Assembly (NCBI GenBank): GCA_902812875.1
Contig: CADDZV010000006.1
Location: forward strand, 1 to 64,000
Length of the DNA: 64,000 bases
Direction: 5' to 3'
DNA from: Clostridiales bacterium
GTDB taxonomy: Bacteria; Bacillota; Sulfobacillia; CADDZV01
Part shown: positions 1-7,333 of the stretch, piece after piece
Numbering within the stretch: the first letter of the stretch is position 1
Layout: each line of letters opens with the position of its first letter
Program-made: the position numbers and the translations under genes
Notes under the pieces: generated by a model
What the model saw: only the letters and a program-made list of their open reading frames with translations
What the model was told of the DNA's origin: nothing
Database searches by the model: none

Positions 1-1
1 C

Positions 2-490
2 ATGAAGATCGTGGACGACGGGCCATTGTGCGGCTGCGGCCGGCACGGCTGCCTCGAGGCCCTGGCGGGTGGCCTGGCCATCCGCGCGCGGGCCGTCCGC
101 CTGCTGCAAGAACGTCCGGACCTGGCCGCCCGGTCGTCGCTTGGTGCGGACTGCGACGTCAAGGCCATTTTCGACGCTGCCCGTGCCGGCGATCCACTGG
201 CCGAAGAGGTGGTGGCGGCAACAGCGCGGTACATCGGCATCGCCGTCGCCAACATCATCAACATCCTCGACCCGGAGGTGGTCGTCCTGGCAGGTAGCAT
301 CGCCAGTGCCGGGGAGGTGCTCCTGGCCCCCGTACGGCAGGAAGCCGCCCGGGGGACCATGGGCGGCCCGCGGACATACGTACACATCGTGCCGGCTCTT
401 TTGGGACCGGAGGCCGGGGTCGTTGGGGCCGCCTTGCTGGCCAGCGCGCCGGCACGTGTTTTTAATCATTCCATAATGCATGGCGGCTAG
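2..490 (+). CDS. ROK-family sugar kinase, C-terminal part (5' end outside window)
   Basis: This is the last 162 residues or so of a ROK protein (glucokinase or N-acetylhexosamine kinase type). The frame is open to the window edge, so the ATG at base 2 is probably internal. The fragment begins just before the ROK zinc site, seen as CGCGRHGCLE, and ends with the usual GVVGAALLA helix. The N-terminal phosphate-binding loop and catalytic Asp lie upstream, so substrate specificity cannot be judged. ROK kinases phosphorylate sugars in the cytoplasm; those of Firmicutes are mostly glucokinases. The next gene starts about 40 bases downstream on the same strand. Confidence 0.85.
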   Translation: MKIVDDGPLCGCGRHGCLEALAGGLAIRARAVRLLQERPDLAARSSLGADCDVKAIFDAARAGDPLAEEVVAATARYIGIAVANIINILDPEVVVLAGSIASAGEVLLAPVRQEAARGTMGGPRTYVHIVPALLGPEAGVVGAALLASAPARVFNHSIMHGG

Positions 491-531
491 CATGGTGGCG
501 TCCTGATTTTCACGCCGGGAAGGTGATTGAT

Positions 532-1422
532 ATGCCCGCTTTGCGGGTGCGCTTTTGGCTTTTGGTGTTGCTTTCTTTTCTGGTGCTGCCGCTCCGGTGC
601 GATGGTGCGTCGGCTTCCGTCGGGCCGCTGGACGACGGCGTAGCCGTGCTCGAGTATCACGACGTCAACCCCCACCAGCGCGAGCAGCCGGGGATTATCC
701 ACCCCCAGGATCTGCAGCGGGAAATCGAAATCCTCAAAGCGCGCGGCTACACCTTTCTTTCTGCCGACCAGTTTCATGCCTATCTGCAAGGGCGGTTTTT
801 GCTACGCGGGCGCGGCGTGCTCATGACTTTTGATGACGGCTATGAGGGCGTTTACACGTATGCCTTTCCCATCCTGAAAGCGGAGCATGTGCCGGCCTTG
901 GTCTTTCCAATCATGAAGTGGTTCCATCCGGGGGCAGGGGAGCCGCCCTACAGCCGGCATCTCACCCGGGAGGAGGCGAGAATAATGCTGGCCTCGGGCC
1001 TGGTCTCGTTCGGCGGGCATTCGTATGACGGGCATGAACCGGTGGTGGTGGCGCCAAACGGCCGCGTCGGCCCGTTCTGGACGAGCCTGGCCTGGCTGCC
1101 GTCGGGACGCCGCGAGACGGTCGCGGAATACGAGGCCCGGCTGGCGAAGGACACTGCCCTGATGACGGAAGAACTGCACGCCATCGGGGTGGCCCAGCCG
1201 GTGGATTTTGCCTGGCCGGGCGGCCATTACTCACTTATGTCCCGTACGATCGTCTCCCACGCCGGCTACCGCTACCTGTACACGGGCATTTTCGGCGTCA
1301 ACCGGCCGGGCCAGAATCCGGCCTTCATCCGCCGTATATATGCGAGCAACCGGCCGGCGGTCCTGATTGTCACGCTCGACCGGGCCTTTGCGGGACACAC
1401 AGCGGTCAAGGTCGCCCGCTGA
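532..1422 (+). CDS. Secreted polysaccharide deacetylase (NodB homology domain)
   Basis: The 296-residue protein begins with a hydrophobic signal peptide of about 25 residues. It then carries the NodB-type metal hydrolase motifs: TFDDGY (Asp101/Asp102), GGHSYDGH (His163 and His168 as zinc ligands) and FAWPGG. The wide H-S-x3-H spacing resembles the PgaB/IcaB branch that deacetylates poly-N-acetylglucosamine. A cell-wall or exopolysaccharide N-deacetylase outside the membrane is the likely role. The ATG is chosen because a GGGAAGG site lies 8 bases upstream; a GTG nine bases earlier would overlap that site. Its 3' end overlaps the convergent next gene by 17 bases. Confidence 0.85.
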   Translation: MPALRVRFWLLVLLSFLVLPLRCDGASASVGPLDDGVAVLEYHDVNPHQREQPGIIHPQDLQREIEILKARGYTFLSADQFHAYLQGRFLLRGRGVLMTFDDGYEGVYTYAFPILKAEHVPALVFPIMKWFHPGAGEPPYSRHLTREEARIMLASGLVSFGGHSYDGHEPVVVAPNGRVGPFWTSLAWLPSGRRETVAEYEARLAKDTALMTEELHAIGVAQPVDFAWPGGHYSLMSRTIVSHAGYRYLYTGIFGVNRPGQNPAFIRRIYASNRPAVLIVTLDRAFAGHTAVKVAR

Positions 1423-3088
1423 CTGCGGCCCAAAATCCGTCATCTTCTTGTCCGAGTCGCCAGACGGCGACGCCTAGAAAGCCGAGCTTTTGTGCCAACG
1501 CCACCCGTGCCTGTACGGCCCGGTCATCTTCGACCCATACCACGTGCTTTTGGCCGTCCGCCGTATACGTGTAGTACGCTTCCTGGTCGGCAGATGACCA
1601 CTGTAATTGGCCGCCGTGGGCCTGAACCAGGGCAGGAATGTCCGTCTCCCGCACCGCCCGGGCCCTGCCCCCGCCGCTCCAGTCGTAGCCGTAGGCAGCG
1701 ATACCGAGCATGATTTTCTGCGGCGGTATCCGGTGCTCGGCATAGTCGGCCACCTGTGCCACCCAACCGTACGACGCGATCGGGCCGGGCGAGGCGGTGG
1801 CCCAGTGCTGGTCGTAGGTCATGATGACCACAAAATCGCACACGCTTCCAATCGCAGCGTAGTCAAACGCACCTCCCCAGCCATCCTGCGGGTCGTCGTA
1901 CGTCTTGGCCGGCAGCGCTGCGGTCACAAGGTACTGCGGCTGCAAGGCCGTGGCCAGGTTGAGCAGAAAGCCGGTGAGCTCATCACGGTCTTCGGGCGGC
2001 ACATTTTCAAAATCGATGTTGACGCCTGCGTACCCCTCGGCTGCCAGTGCATTCCTGATGTTGTTGATGAGCAAGACCTGCTGGGCGGGACTGTTCAAAA
2101 GTGTATGTATCAGGGTGCGGCTGAAGCCGCCAATGTCGTCCATGTAGTTTGACACCACAGCGAGCGGCTTTGCTCCGCTGGCCTGGGCCGCCGGCAGCAG
2201 TTCTGGGGCGGGGTGGCCGAGCAGCAGTCCGTCGCCCGTGATGCTGTAAGCGAAGTTGGCCATGAACGTGACGAGGCCTGGGTGGTTCTGGAGCGACTGC
2301 TCAGAACCGGTGTCGCCTTCGTAGTCGACGGTGGCGTAGCCGAGCAGGGCCACTGCCGCCGGTGGCGGGCCCGGGTCTTTTTCTACCACCGGCGGGGCGG
2401 CACTGGCGGACTGCCGGGCCAGGTTCCAAAACCGCCCGACCAAGGCCGCGGCCTCGGCCCTGGTGAGCACGCTGCTCGGACGGAGGGTGCCGTCCTCGTA
2501 GCCGGTGAGGATCCCGAGGGCGGCGGCCGTGTTCACTGCCGGCCGTGCCCAGGCGTTTACCGTGCCGGCGTCCACGAACGACGGGGGCTGCGATGCCGTA
2601 TCGTTGGACGAGGCGATGACGGGCGCGAATGCCCGCACCAGCATGGTGACGGCGGCCTCGCGCGTGACGCCGTCGTTCGGTCCAAACGTCTTTCCATACC
2701 CGAGGGCGATCCCGCTCTGGCAGGCATCTTTCACGTAACCGTAATACCAGGCACTGGCCGGTACATCAGAAAACCCGGTGCAGTTTTGGCCACTGCCAGC
2801 GGGTGGAGACGGCAGTGCATATCCCAACGACTTTACGGCGGCCAGAACCATCTTGGCCAGTTCAGCCCGCACTACCGGTGCCTCCGGGGCGAAGACGCCA
2901 GCACCGCGTCCGGCCAGCACGCCGGCCTCATACAGCGACGTGATATCGGCAGAAGCCCAGTAGTTATCCGGCACATCACTGAACGATGTGGCGTGGGCTG
3001 CGGGAGAGAGGGCGGCCAATGACCACGTGCATAAAAGCACAGCGATCAGGATCAAACCAAACCGCGGTTTTTGCCTCCACCCTGGCAT
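1406..3088 (-). CDS. S-layer homology / GH18 (YaaH-like) glycosidase
   Basis: The 560-residue exported protein has a signal peptide (residues 1-34) and three SLH repeats at about 34-92, 105-158 and 170-223. A short Pro-rich linker is followed by a glycoside hydrolase 18 domain from about 247 to the end. The catalytic Glu sits in GVNIDFENV (about residue 361), as in spore germination hydrolases of the YaaH/SleL group and in SLH-bearing GH18 enzymes. SLH repeats bind pyruvylated cell-wall polymer, so the enzyme is probably anchored at the surface and cleaves peptidoglycan or chitin-like glycans. The ATG follows a GGAGGG site by 7 bases; an upstream in-frame start lacks one. Confidence 0.88.
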   Translation of the reverse strand: MPGWRQKPRFGLILIAVLLCTWSLAALSPAAHATSFSDVPDNYWASADITSLYEAGVLAGRGAGVFAPEAPVVRAELAKMVLAAVKSLGYALPSPPAGSGQNCTGFSDVPASAWYYGYVKDACQSGIALGYGKTFGPNDGVTREAAVTMLVRAFAPVIASSNDTASQPPSFVDAGTVNAWARPAVNTAAALGILTGYEDGTLRPSSVLTRAEAAALVGRFWNLARQSASAAPPVVEKDPGPPPAAVALLGYATVDYEGDTGSEQSLQNHPGLVTFMANFAYSITGDGLLLGHPAPELLPAAQASGAKPLAVVSNYMDDIGGFSRTLIHTLLNSPAQQVLLINNIRNALAAEGYAGVNIDFENVPPEDRDELTGFLLNLATALQPQYLVTAALPAKTYDDPQDGWGGAFDYAAIGSVCDFVVIMTYDQHWATASPGPIASYGWVAQVADYAEHRIPPQKIMLGIAAYGYDWSGGGRARAVRETDIPALVQAHGGQLQWSSADQEAYYTYTADGQKHVVWVEDDRAVQARVALAQKLGFLGVAVWRLGQEDDGFWAAVSGRP

Positions 3089-3134
3089 TGTGTGCCCTCC
3101 ACACCCGTCGCCGGACGACGTGAATAAACGAAGC

Positions 3135-3157
3135 CACGCCGGACTGTAGCCGGCGTG
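3135..3157 (-). terminator. Possible weak terminator after the CBS-ACT gene
   Basis: On the minus strand an 8-bp perfect stem (CACGCCGG/CCGGCGTG) with a 7-base loop is followed by a broken T tract (GTTTATT). It lies between the CBS-ACT gene and the SLH/GH18 gene, both read leftward, so it could separate their transcripts. The T tract is short, so read-through is likely. Confidence 0.4.
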
Positions 3158-3241
3158 CCTCGTCCCCAAGCAGTTTATTGTTTTTGGTGGCCGGCAGGCG
3201 TTCCTGCCCGCCAGGCGTGGTAATTTATAGCATGATGCTGG

Positions 3242-3901
3242 TCAGGCCAGCATGGCCACCTGCTCTTCTGTGGCCGGTGTGTGCACCACGATGCCCGCCT
3301 GCCGGAGGAGCTGGATCGCCCGTTCCGCCTGCTTCGCCTCCAGGCGCAGGATGACGCGGGCTTGGCCGGCAGCGTTGCGGTAGACCGCCATGTTCAGCGG
3401 GTGTATCTCGCAGTGGGCGAGGCACTCGGTAATCCGCATCAGTTCCTGCACGTCCCCGGAATAGTCGATGGTGAGCCGTTCGGTCGGCCGGGTGGCGCCC
3501 AAAAGCGACAGGAAAGCGTCGAAAATGTCGCTTTCGGTGATGATCCCGACGACCGCATCACCTTCCACCACCGGCAGCCCGCCGATCTTGCGGTCGCGCA
3601 TGATGACCGCCGCCCTTTCGATGGGGGCGTTGGGATCGATGGTGAGGGGATCTTTCGTCATGATCTCCTTCACGGTGATCTTGGGTACCAGGTATGCCAG
3701 TTCCGCCACGCTGAGCGAGGTGACGGGGGACGGGGAAGCCCTGACAATATCGAGCTCGGTGACGATACCCACAAGCCGCCCGCGCGACACCACCGGCAGC
3801 CGGCGGATGTGGCGCTCGCGCAGGATTTTCAGGGCATCCGTCATGGACGTTTCAGGGGTAACAGTAACCACCGGTGTGGACATTACCTCTTTTACCAACA
3901 T
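3242..3901 (-). CDS. CBS-pair plus ACT domain protein, AcuB-like
   Basis: The 219-residue cytoplasmic protein has two CBS domains (about residues 1-60 and 75-132) and a C-terminal ACT-like domain (about 140-210). This is the AcuB layout. CBS pairs usually sense adenine nucleotides and ACT domains bind small metabolites; the partner enzyme is unknown. The two CBS units match well (MSTPVVTV and MTKDPLTI; RRLPVV and GGLPVV). No acuA or acuC is next to it. A GGGAGGG site sits 6 bases before the ATG. Confidence 0.85.
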   Translation of the reverse strand: MLVKEVMSTPVVTVTPETSMTDALKILRERHIRRLPVVSRGRLVGIVTELDIVRASPSPVTSLSVAELAYLVPKITVKEIMTKDPLTIDPNAPIERAAVIMRDRKIGGLPVVEGDAVVGIITESDIFDAFLSLLGATRPTERLTIDYSGDVQELMRITECLAHCEIHPLNMAVYRNAAGQARVILRLEAKQAERAIQLLRQAGIVVHTPATEEQVAMLA

Positions 3902-4073
3902 GGTTTTCCCTCCCGGTAGGATTGTGATCTATTTCACAATCTATGATAGCGGCCTGAAGTCCGTGTGCCATCGGGCGCCGGCCGGATGCCGGTAGCGGCG
4001 GTGGACTAAACTAGATAGTTGGAGCATGAAGCCGTATGACCAACCCGAAAATTCCCGTGGGGGAGGAGCCGGC

Positions 4074-4922
4074 ATGAGGACTGCCTTGGTACTCGGAGGT
4101 GGCGGCGCCCGGGGGTGTGCCCATGTTGGGGTGTTGGCGGTGCTGGAGAAAAACGGCATAGCGGTTGACCTGGTGGTCGGCACCAGCATGGGAGCCTTTG
4201 TGGGGGCCTTGTGGGCTGCCGGCATGCCGCTCGACGAGCTTGGCCGTGTGGTGGCGCGGTTTCCGCGCTATCATCTCCGTCCACGGCGGTCGCGGCCGCG
4301 CGACGTCCTGGAGGCCATGCAGGCGATCATCGGGGAAAACACGTTTGCCTTTCTCCGGCGGCCTTTGGTGGTGGTCGCGACAGACCTCCGCACGGGCCAG
4401 CCGGTCATGATCAAAGACGGGCCGGTGTTCCGGGCGGTGCTTGCTTCCGGGACCATTCCGGGTTTTTCCCGGGCGGTGGCCTGGGACGGCATGCTTTTGG
4501 CCGACGGCGGCATCATCGATTCGGTGCCGGTGTGGGCTGCGTTTGCCAGCGGGGCAGATCGGGTGATCGCGGTCAACGTGAGTTCGGGCATCGACGCCGC
4601 CCCGCTGCGGCGGGCGTACGCGTTGTCGGCCGCCGCCGCCCGCATAGGGGCAGGGATGCCTGCCGGCCTACGAAAGGCTGCGGGGCAGTGGTGGCAGCGG
4701 GTAGAACCGGCCACGTTGGCCCATGCCAGGCGAAGCCTCGCCCTTGCCAAAACTCCCCCGGCGGTGCCAGGCCCGGCGGGACCGGTGGTGCTTTTGAAGC
4801 CTGCCGTAGAGGGTGTGCACTGGTACGAGTACCGGCGGGCCCCGGAGTGCATCCGTTTGGGTGCGGAAGCGGCCGAGAAGGCCTTGCCGGACATACGGGC
4901 CATGTTGGCGTTGTCCGTCTGA
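4074..4922 (+). CDS. Patatin-like phospholipase, RssA/YlbK type
   Basis: The 282-residue serine hydrolase has the full patatin set: the oxyanion-hole segment GGGGARG near residue 8, the nucleophile elbow GTSMGA, and the catalytic-dyad Asp in DGGIIDSVP. Proteins of this size (RssA, YlbK) are cytoplasmic or loosely membrane-bound acyl hydrolases with poorly known substrates. No signal peptide is present. The ATG at the start of MRTALVLGG is chosen because a GGGAGGAG site lies 5 bases before it. An upstream ATG would add 16 residues ahead of the first strand and has no site. It stands alone on the plus strand and ends at a hairpin. Confidence 0.86.
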   Translation: MRTALVLGGGGARGCAHVGVLAVLEKNGIAVDLVVGTSMGAFVGALWAAGMPLDELGRVVARFPRYHLRPRRSRPRDVLEAMQAIIGENTFAFLRRPLVVVATDLRTGQPVMIKDGPVFRAVLASGTIPGFSRAVAWDGMLLADGGIIDSVPVWAAFASGADRVIAVNVSSGIDAAPLRRAYALSAAAARIGAGMPAGLRKAAGQWWQRVEPATLAHARRSLALAKTPPAVPGPAGPVVLLKPAVEGVHWYEYRRAPECIRLGAEAAEKALPDIRAMLALSV

Positions 4923-4934
4923 GGGCACAAAAAA

Positions 4935-4961
4935 GCCCTGCGGCCGCAATCGCCGCAGGGC
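4935..4961 (-). terminator. Intrinsic terminator for the coat-like gene
   Basis: A perfect 10-bp stem (GCCCTGCGGC with GCCGCAGGGC) encloses a 7-base loop. Read on the minus strand it is followed by TTTTTTG, so it ends the leftward coat-like gene. It could also weakly stop the rightward patatin gene, but there the hairpin is not followed by a T run. Confidence 0.75.
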
Positions 4962-4980
4962 GTATTCATTCTGACATTAC

Positions 4981-5691
4981 CTATTGGGCATAAAGCCCCG
5001 TCTGCTGGCGCATGGCCTCCTGCTGCACCTGGTTCATGACATGCGGGCTTGCCGCCGGCACCTGATACCACCCGCGGCTCTGCATGAACTTGAACATGTC
5101 GTAAGCCATATCGAGGTGTTCGCGTGACAAGGTGGCCAGGCTCTGCCGCAGGGTCGGCGAAGTGGCTTCGGTGGCGGCCGTGATGGTCTTGACGGCCGCC
5201 TGCTTGCAGTCGTTCAGGCAGTCGGTCGCAATGGTGCGGTCCGACAGTTTTTGGCCCATACCGGCACCGCTGGCCTCGCCGCCGCCGTAATACGCCGTAC
5301 CTTGCCCAGCTCCGTAACCCTGGGTGCCGCCGTAACCCGCCGTGCCGCCGGCCTGGTAACCGGTGCTGCCGTAGCCGCCGCCATAACCTGGGGTGGAGGC
5401 GAAGGTCTGCCCCTGGCCCCAGCTGGCTTGGGCGGTGCCTTGTCCCGCCGTGCCCCATGGCTGGGAGCCGGCGCCCGCCGACTGCCAGGCCGCACCGGCA
5501 CCGCTTTGCTGAACGTGGTTGATCATTTCCTGCTGCCCGCGGATATGCCGCTTTTGGTGGTCACTCAGGATCTGCCTGAGGGCCGGGTCCTGCACTTGGC
5601 TGGCATATGTTCCCAATTTTTCGATGGTGACGCTATTTGCCTGGATGAGCTCGTGCAGATCCAGGGCTTCCCGTTCGGTCAACTGTGGCAC
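4981..5691 (-). CDS. CotF-like spore coat protein split by a Gly/Tyr/Gln-rich insert
   Basis: The 236-residue protein has two helical segments like the ferritin-like CotF/YhcQ fold: residues 1-64 (TEREALDLHELI onward) and about 150-236. They are separated by roughly 85 residues of low complexity rich in Gly, Gln, Ala, Ser and Tyr, with GYGG and GQG repeats. Coat F proteins are spore coat or spore-associated. The Tyr-rich insert could serve cross-linking or self-assembly; that is inference. Translation probably starts at GTG, 9 bases after TGGGAGG. It is followed by an intrinsic terminator and looks monocistronic. Confidence 0.72.
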   Translation of the reverse strand: MPQLTEREALDLHELIQANSVTIEKLGTYASQVQDPALRQILSDHQKRHIRGQQEMINHVQQSGAGAAWQSAGAGSQPWGTAGQGTAQASWGQGQTFASTPGYGGGYGSTGYQAGGTAGYGGTQGYGAGQGTAYYGGGEASGAGMGQKLSDRTIATDCLNDCKQAAVKTITAATEATSPTLRQSLATLSREHLDMAYDMFKFMQSRGWYQVPAASPHVMNQVQQEAMRQQTGLYAQ

Positions 5692-5791
5692 GCTCGGAAC
5701 CTCCCATGACCAAAGTTTTTACTGCCATAGTTTGAGCGGGAGTCCAAGCTTGTATGCTGGCATTTTGCGGCAACACAAAAGCCGGCTGCCC

Positions 5792-6634
5792 TCAACTCAC
5801 CGAGCGATAGTAGTCACGCCAGATCACACGGTATACCCGCAGATGCCTGGGAAGCGACCGCAGCCCCGGGAGGAACGGCCAGAAAAGGCCGACCAGCATG
5901 GCCACTCCCAAAACCATGGCCACGTGCAGGTCGGCGTTGTCATCGTTTTTAAAGATGGTGTTGTACATGGCCGAGACCGGCGTAAGCCACCAGGCACCGG
6001 GATAGTGCGGGTTCTCCTCGTGGATCATGCCCCACTGCACGTCAAGCATGTTGCGTGCCTGGGCCATGTCGTCGAGCACGCCTGAGTCCCCCAGGAACAA
6101 GAGGCTTTCGGTGGAGATGTCGCTTGGTGTGGTGTCGAGCCAGCCCTGGGCGGCGATTTGCCTGAGTTGTTCCAGCATGGCCGGTACCGGCCCGTAGTCG
6201 CCGGCTGCCACCTGCACCTTTCCGCCCACCACGGTGGCATTGGCCAGCGCGTCGCTGTAATTCTTGTTCCAGGCCGCTCTCTGGTCGTCCGTCGCCGCGA
6301 GGTACTGATCGAGGGCGGAGTGGTCAAGACTGGCGTTGGCAGCGTAGAACCGCTGCAAAGGCTCGATCACATAGGTCTTGGCCGTGTCGAAGGTATAGGG
6401 CGGCCCATATTGTGCCGTGTCGCTGGTGGCTGCCAGCTGCGATTCGGCATCGCTGATGAAAGCCACCGGATCGTTCTGCGCCAGCTGGGCGATGCTCACT
6501 GGTGCCACATACGGGGCGTGGAATATGGCCGCTGCCAGCAGGATCACAAGCACGATGGCCGTGGAGATGAGGGCGGTCCGTGTGTGGTCGGTGGGAACCT
6601 GTTCATATCCCTGGTATTTGTCGTCGGTACTCAA
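5792..6634 (-). CDS. Two-helix membrane protein paired with cytochrome b
   Basis: The 280-residue protein has a short cytoplasmic N-terminus, a membrane helix at about residues 22-42, a roughly 185-residue soluble domain probably outside the membrane, a second helix at about 233-255 and a basic tail (RVYRVIWRDYYRS). It follows the cytochrome b gene by 12 bases and takes the place where a PetD or QcrC subunit is usually encoded, but I see no quinone-site PEWY motif and no CxxCH haem site. It is probably a structural or electron-transfer partner of that cytochrome. The start is TTG, 8 bases after AGGAGG. Confidence 0.6.
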   Translation of the reverse strand: MSTDDKYQGYEQVPTDHTRTALISTAIVLVILLAAAIFHAPYVAPVSIAQLAQNDPVAFISDAESQLAATSDTAQYGPPYTFDTAKTYVIEPLQRFYAANASLDHSALDQYLAATDDQRAAWNKNYSDALANATVVGGKVQVAAGDYGPVPAMLEQLRQIAAQGWLDTTPSDISTESLLFLGDSGVLDDMAQARNMLDVQWGMIHEENPHYPGAWWLTPVSAMYNTIFKNDDNADLHVAMVLGVAMLVGLFWPFLPGLRSLPRHLRVYRVIWRDYYRSVS

Positions 6635-6646
6635 AGCGGTCGCCTC

Positions 6647-7237
6647 CTAATATGGCCTGGCCACGCCGTGCAGCCGCACCAGAATGAAATGGACGGCCAT
6701 GAGAGCGATCATGACCAGGGGAATGGCCGCGGTATGAAGGGCAAAAACAAGCTGGTAGTTCAGCACGTTCACCAAACCGCCGATGTGGGCAGCATTGAGA
6801 AGATCTTTGGCTTCAAACGCGTGCCACTGGGCCGACCAGTCGGCCCGGGTAATGTACCCCATGAGGCCGGTAATGATGGCCATGATCATCAAGAGTACTC
6901 CCGTCATCCACGTGAACTCGCGGGGTTTGCGATAGGCACCGGTGAAAAAGACCCGCAAAAAGTGCAGAAGCAAAAACAGCATGAACGCCTGGGCGGACCA
7001 GAAATGCACGGCATGAACGTAGTGTCCCCAGGCACTGGTATGTACCCAGTCCATGCCGGCAGCTACCATCCACACGCCGCTTGCCACCAGAAGAAAAAAG
7101 GCAAGCAGGGTGAATCCTCCGAGCCCGTACCAAAGAGTATTGGCGTAGCGTGGGATCGTCTTGGGCACAGCGTCCAGAAGCGGCAGGCGTTTTTCCAGCG
7201 TTTCGTCCGGTGTGGCTCCGTTTTTGGACAAGTTCAT
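6647..7237 (-). CDS. Cytochrome b, b6-like N-terminal four-helix subunit
   Basis: The 196-residue integral membrane protein aligns with the four-helix haem-binding core of cytochrome b6. Both helix pairs of His ligands are visible: HFWSAQ...LLLHF and ALHTAA...AVHF, together with the conserved RKPREFTW loop. It should hold two b haems and exchange electrons with quinone. The position of the Cys that binds the extra haem c in b6 and Bacillus QcrB (FYCLGG) is Gly here (WYGLGG). No Rieske or c-type cytochrome gene is close by. A GGGAGGG site almost touches the ATG, so the TTG two codons later (7231) may be the true start. Confidence 0.85.
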   Translation of the reverse strand: MNLSKNGATPDETLEKRLPLLDAVPKTIPRYANTLWYGLGGFTLLAFFLLVASGVWMVAAGMDWVHTSAWGHYVHAVHFWSAQAFMLFLLLHFLRVFFTGAYRKPREFTWMTGVLLMIMAIITGLMGYITRADWSAQWHAFEAKDLLNAAHIGGLVNVLNYQLVFALHTAAIPLVMIALMAVHFILVRLHGVARPY

Positions 7238-7299
7238 CCCTCCCTTGGGCAGGTTGAGGCCTGTAGATACGCCTCTGGTTTCAAGCCTAGGGAGGGCGG

Positions 7300-7316
7300 T
7301 TTAAGAAGTCCTTAAG
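7300..7316 (-). promoter_or_regulatory. Putative response-regulator direct repeat upstream of the cytochrome b operon
   Basis: On the minus strand the sequence reads CTTAAG-gactt-CTTAAA: two similar hexamers 11 bases apart, the spacing typical of OmpR/PhoB-family tandem sites. It lies about 65 bases before the cytochrome b start, in an otherwise GC-rich gap. The two-component genes lie immediately upstream on the same strand. A TATCTA element further down could be the -10; no good -35 is visible, as expected of an activated promoter. This is inferred from spacing only. Confidence 0.4.
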
Positions 7317-7333
7317 TTTTCAGAGGGTGGCCA

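Noticed and set aside
3189-3212. 10-bp stem near 3.2 kb as a terminator
   Set aside because: Its T run lies on the wrong side for leftward genes and no rightward gene ends before it; the stem also has a mismatch.
4271-5458. 395-codon minus-strand frame across the patatin and coat genes
   Set aside because: Composition is Arg/Gly/His-rich without motifs, and it spans two well-supported genes and a terminator.
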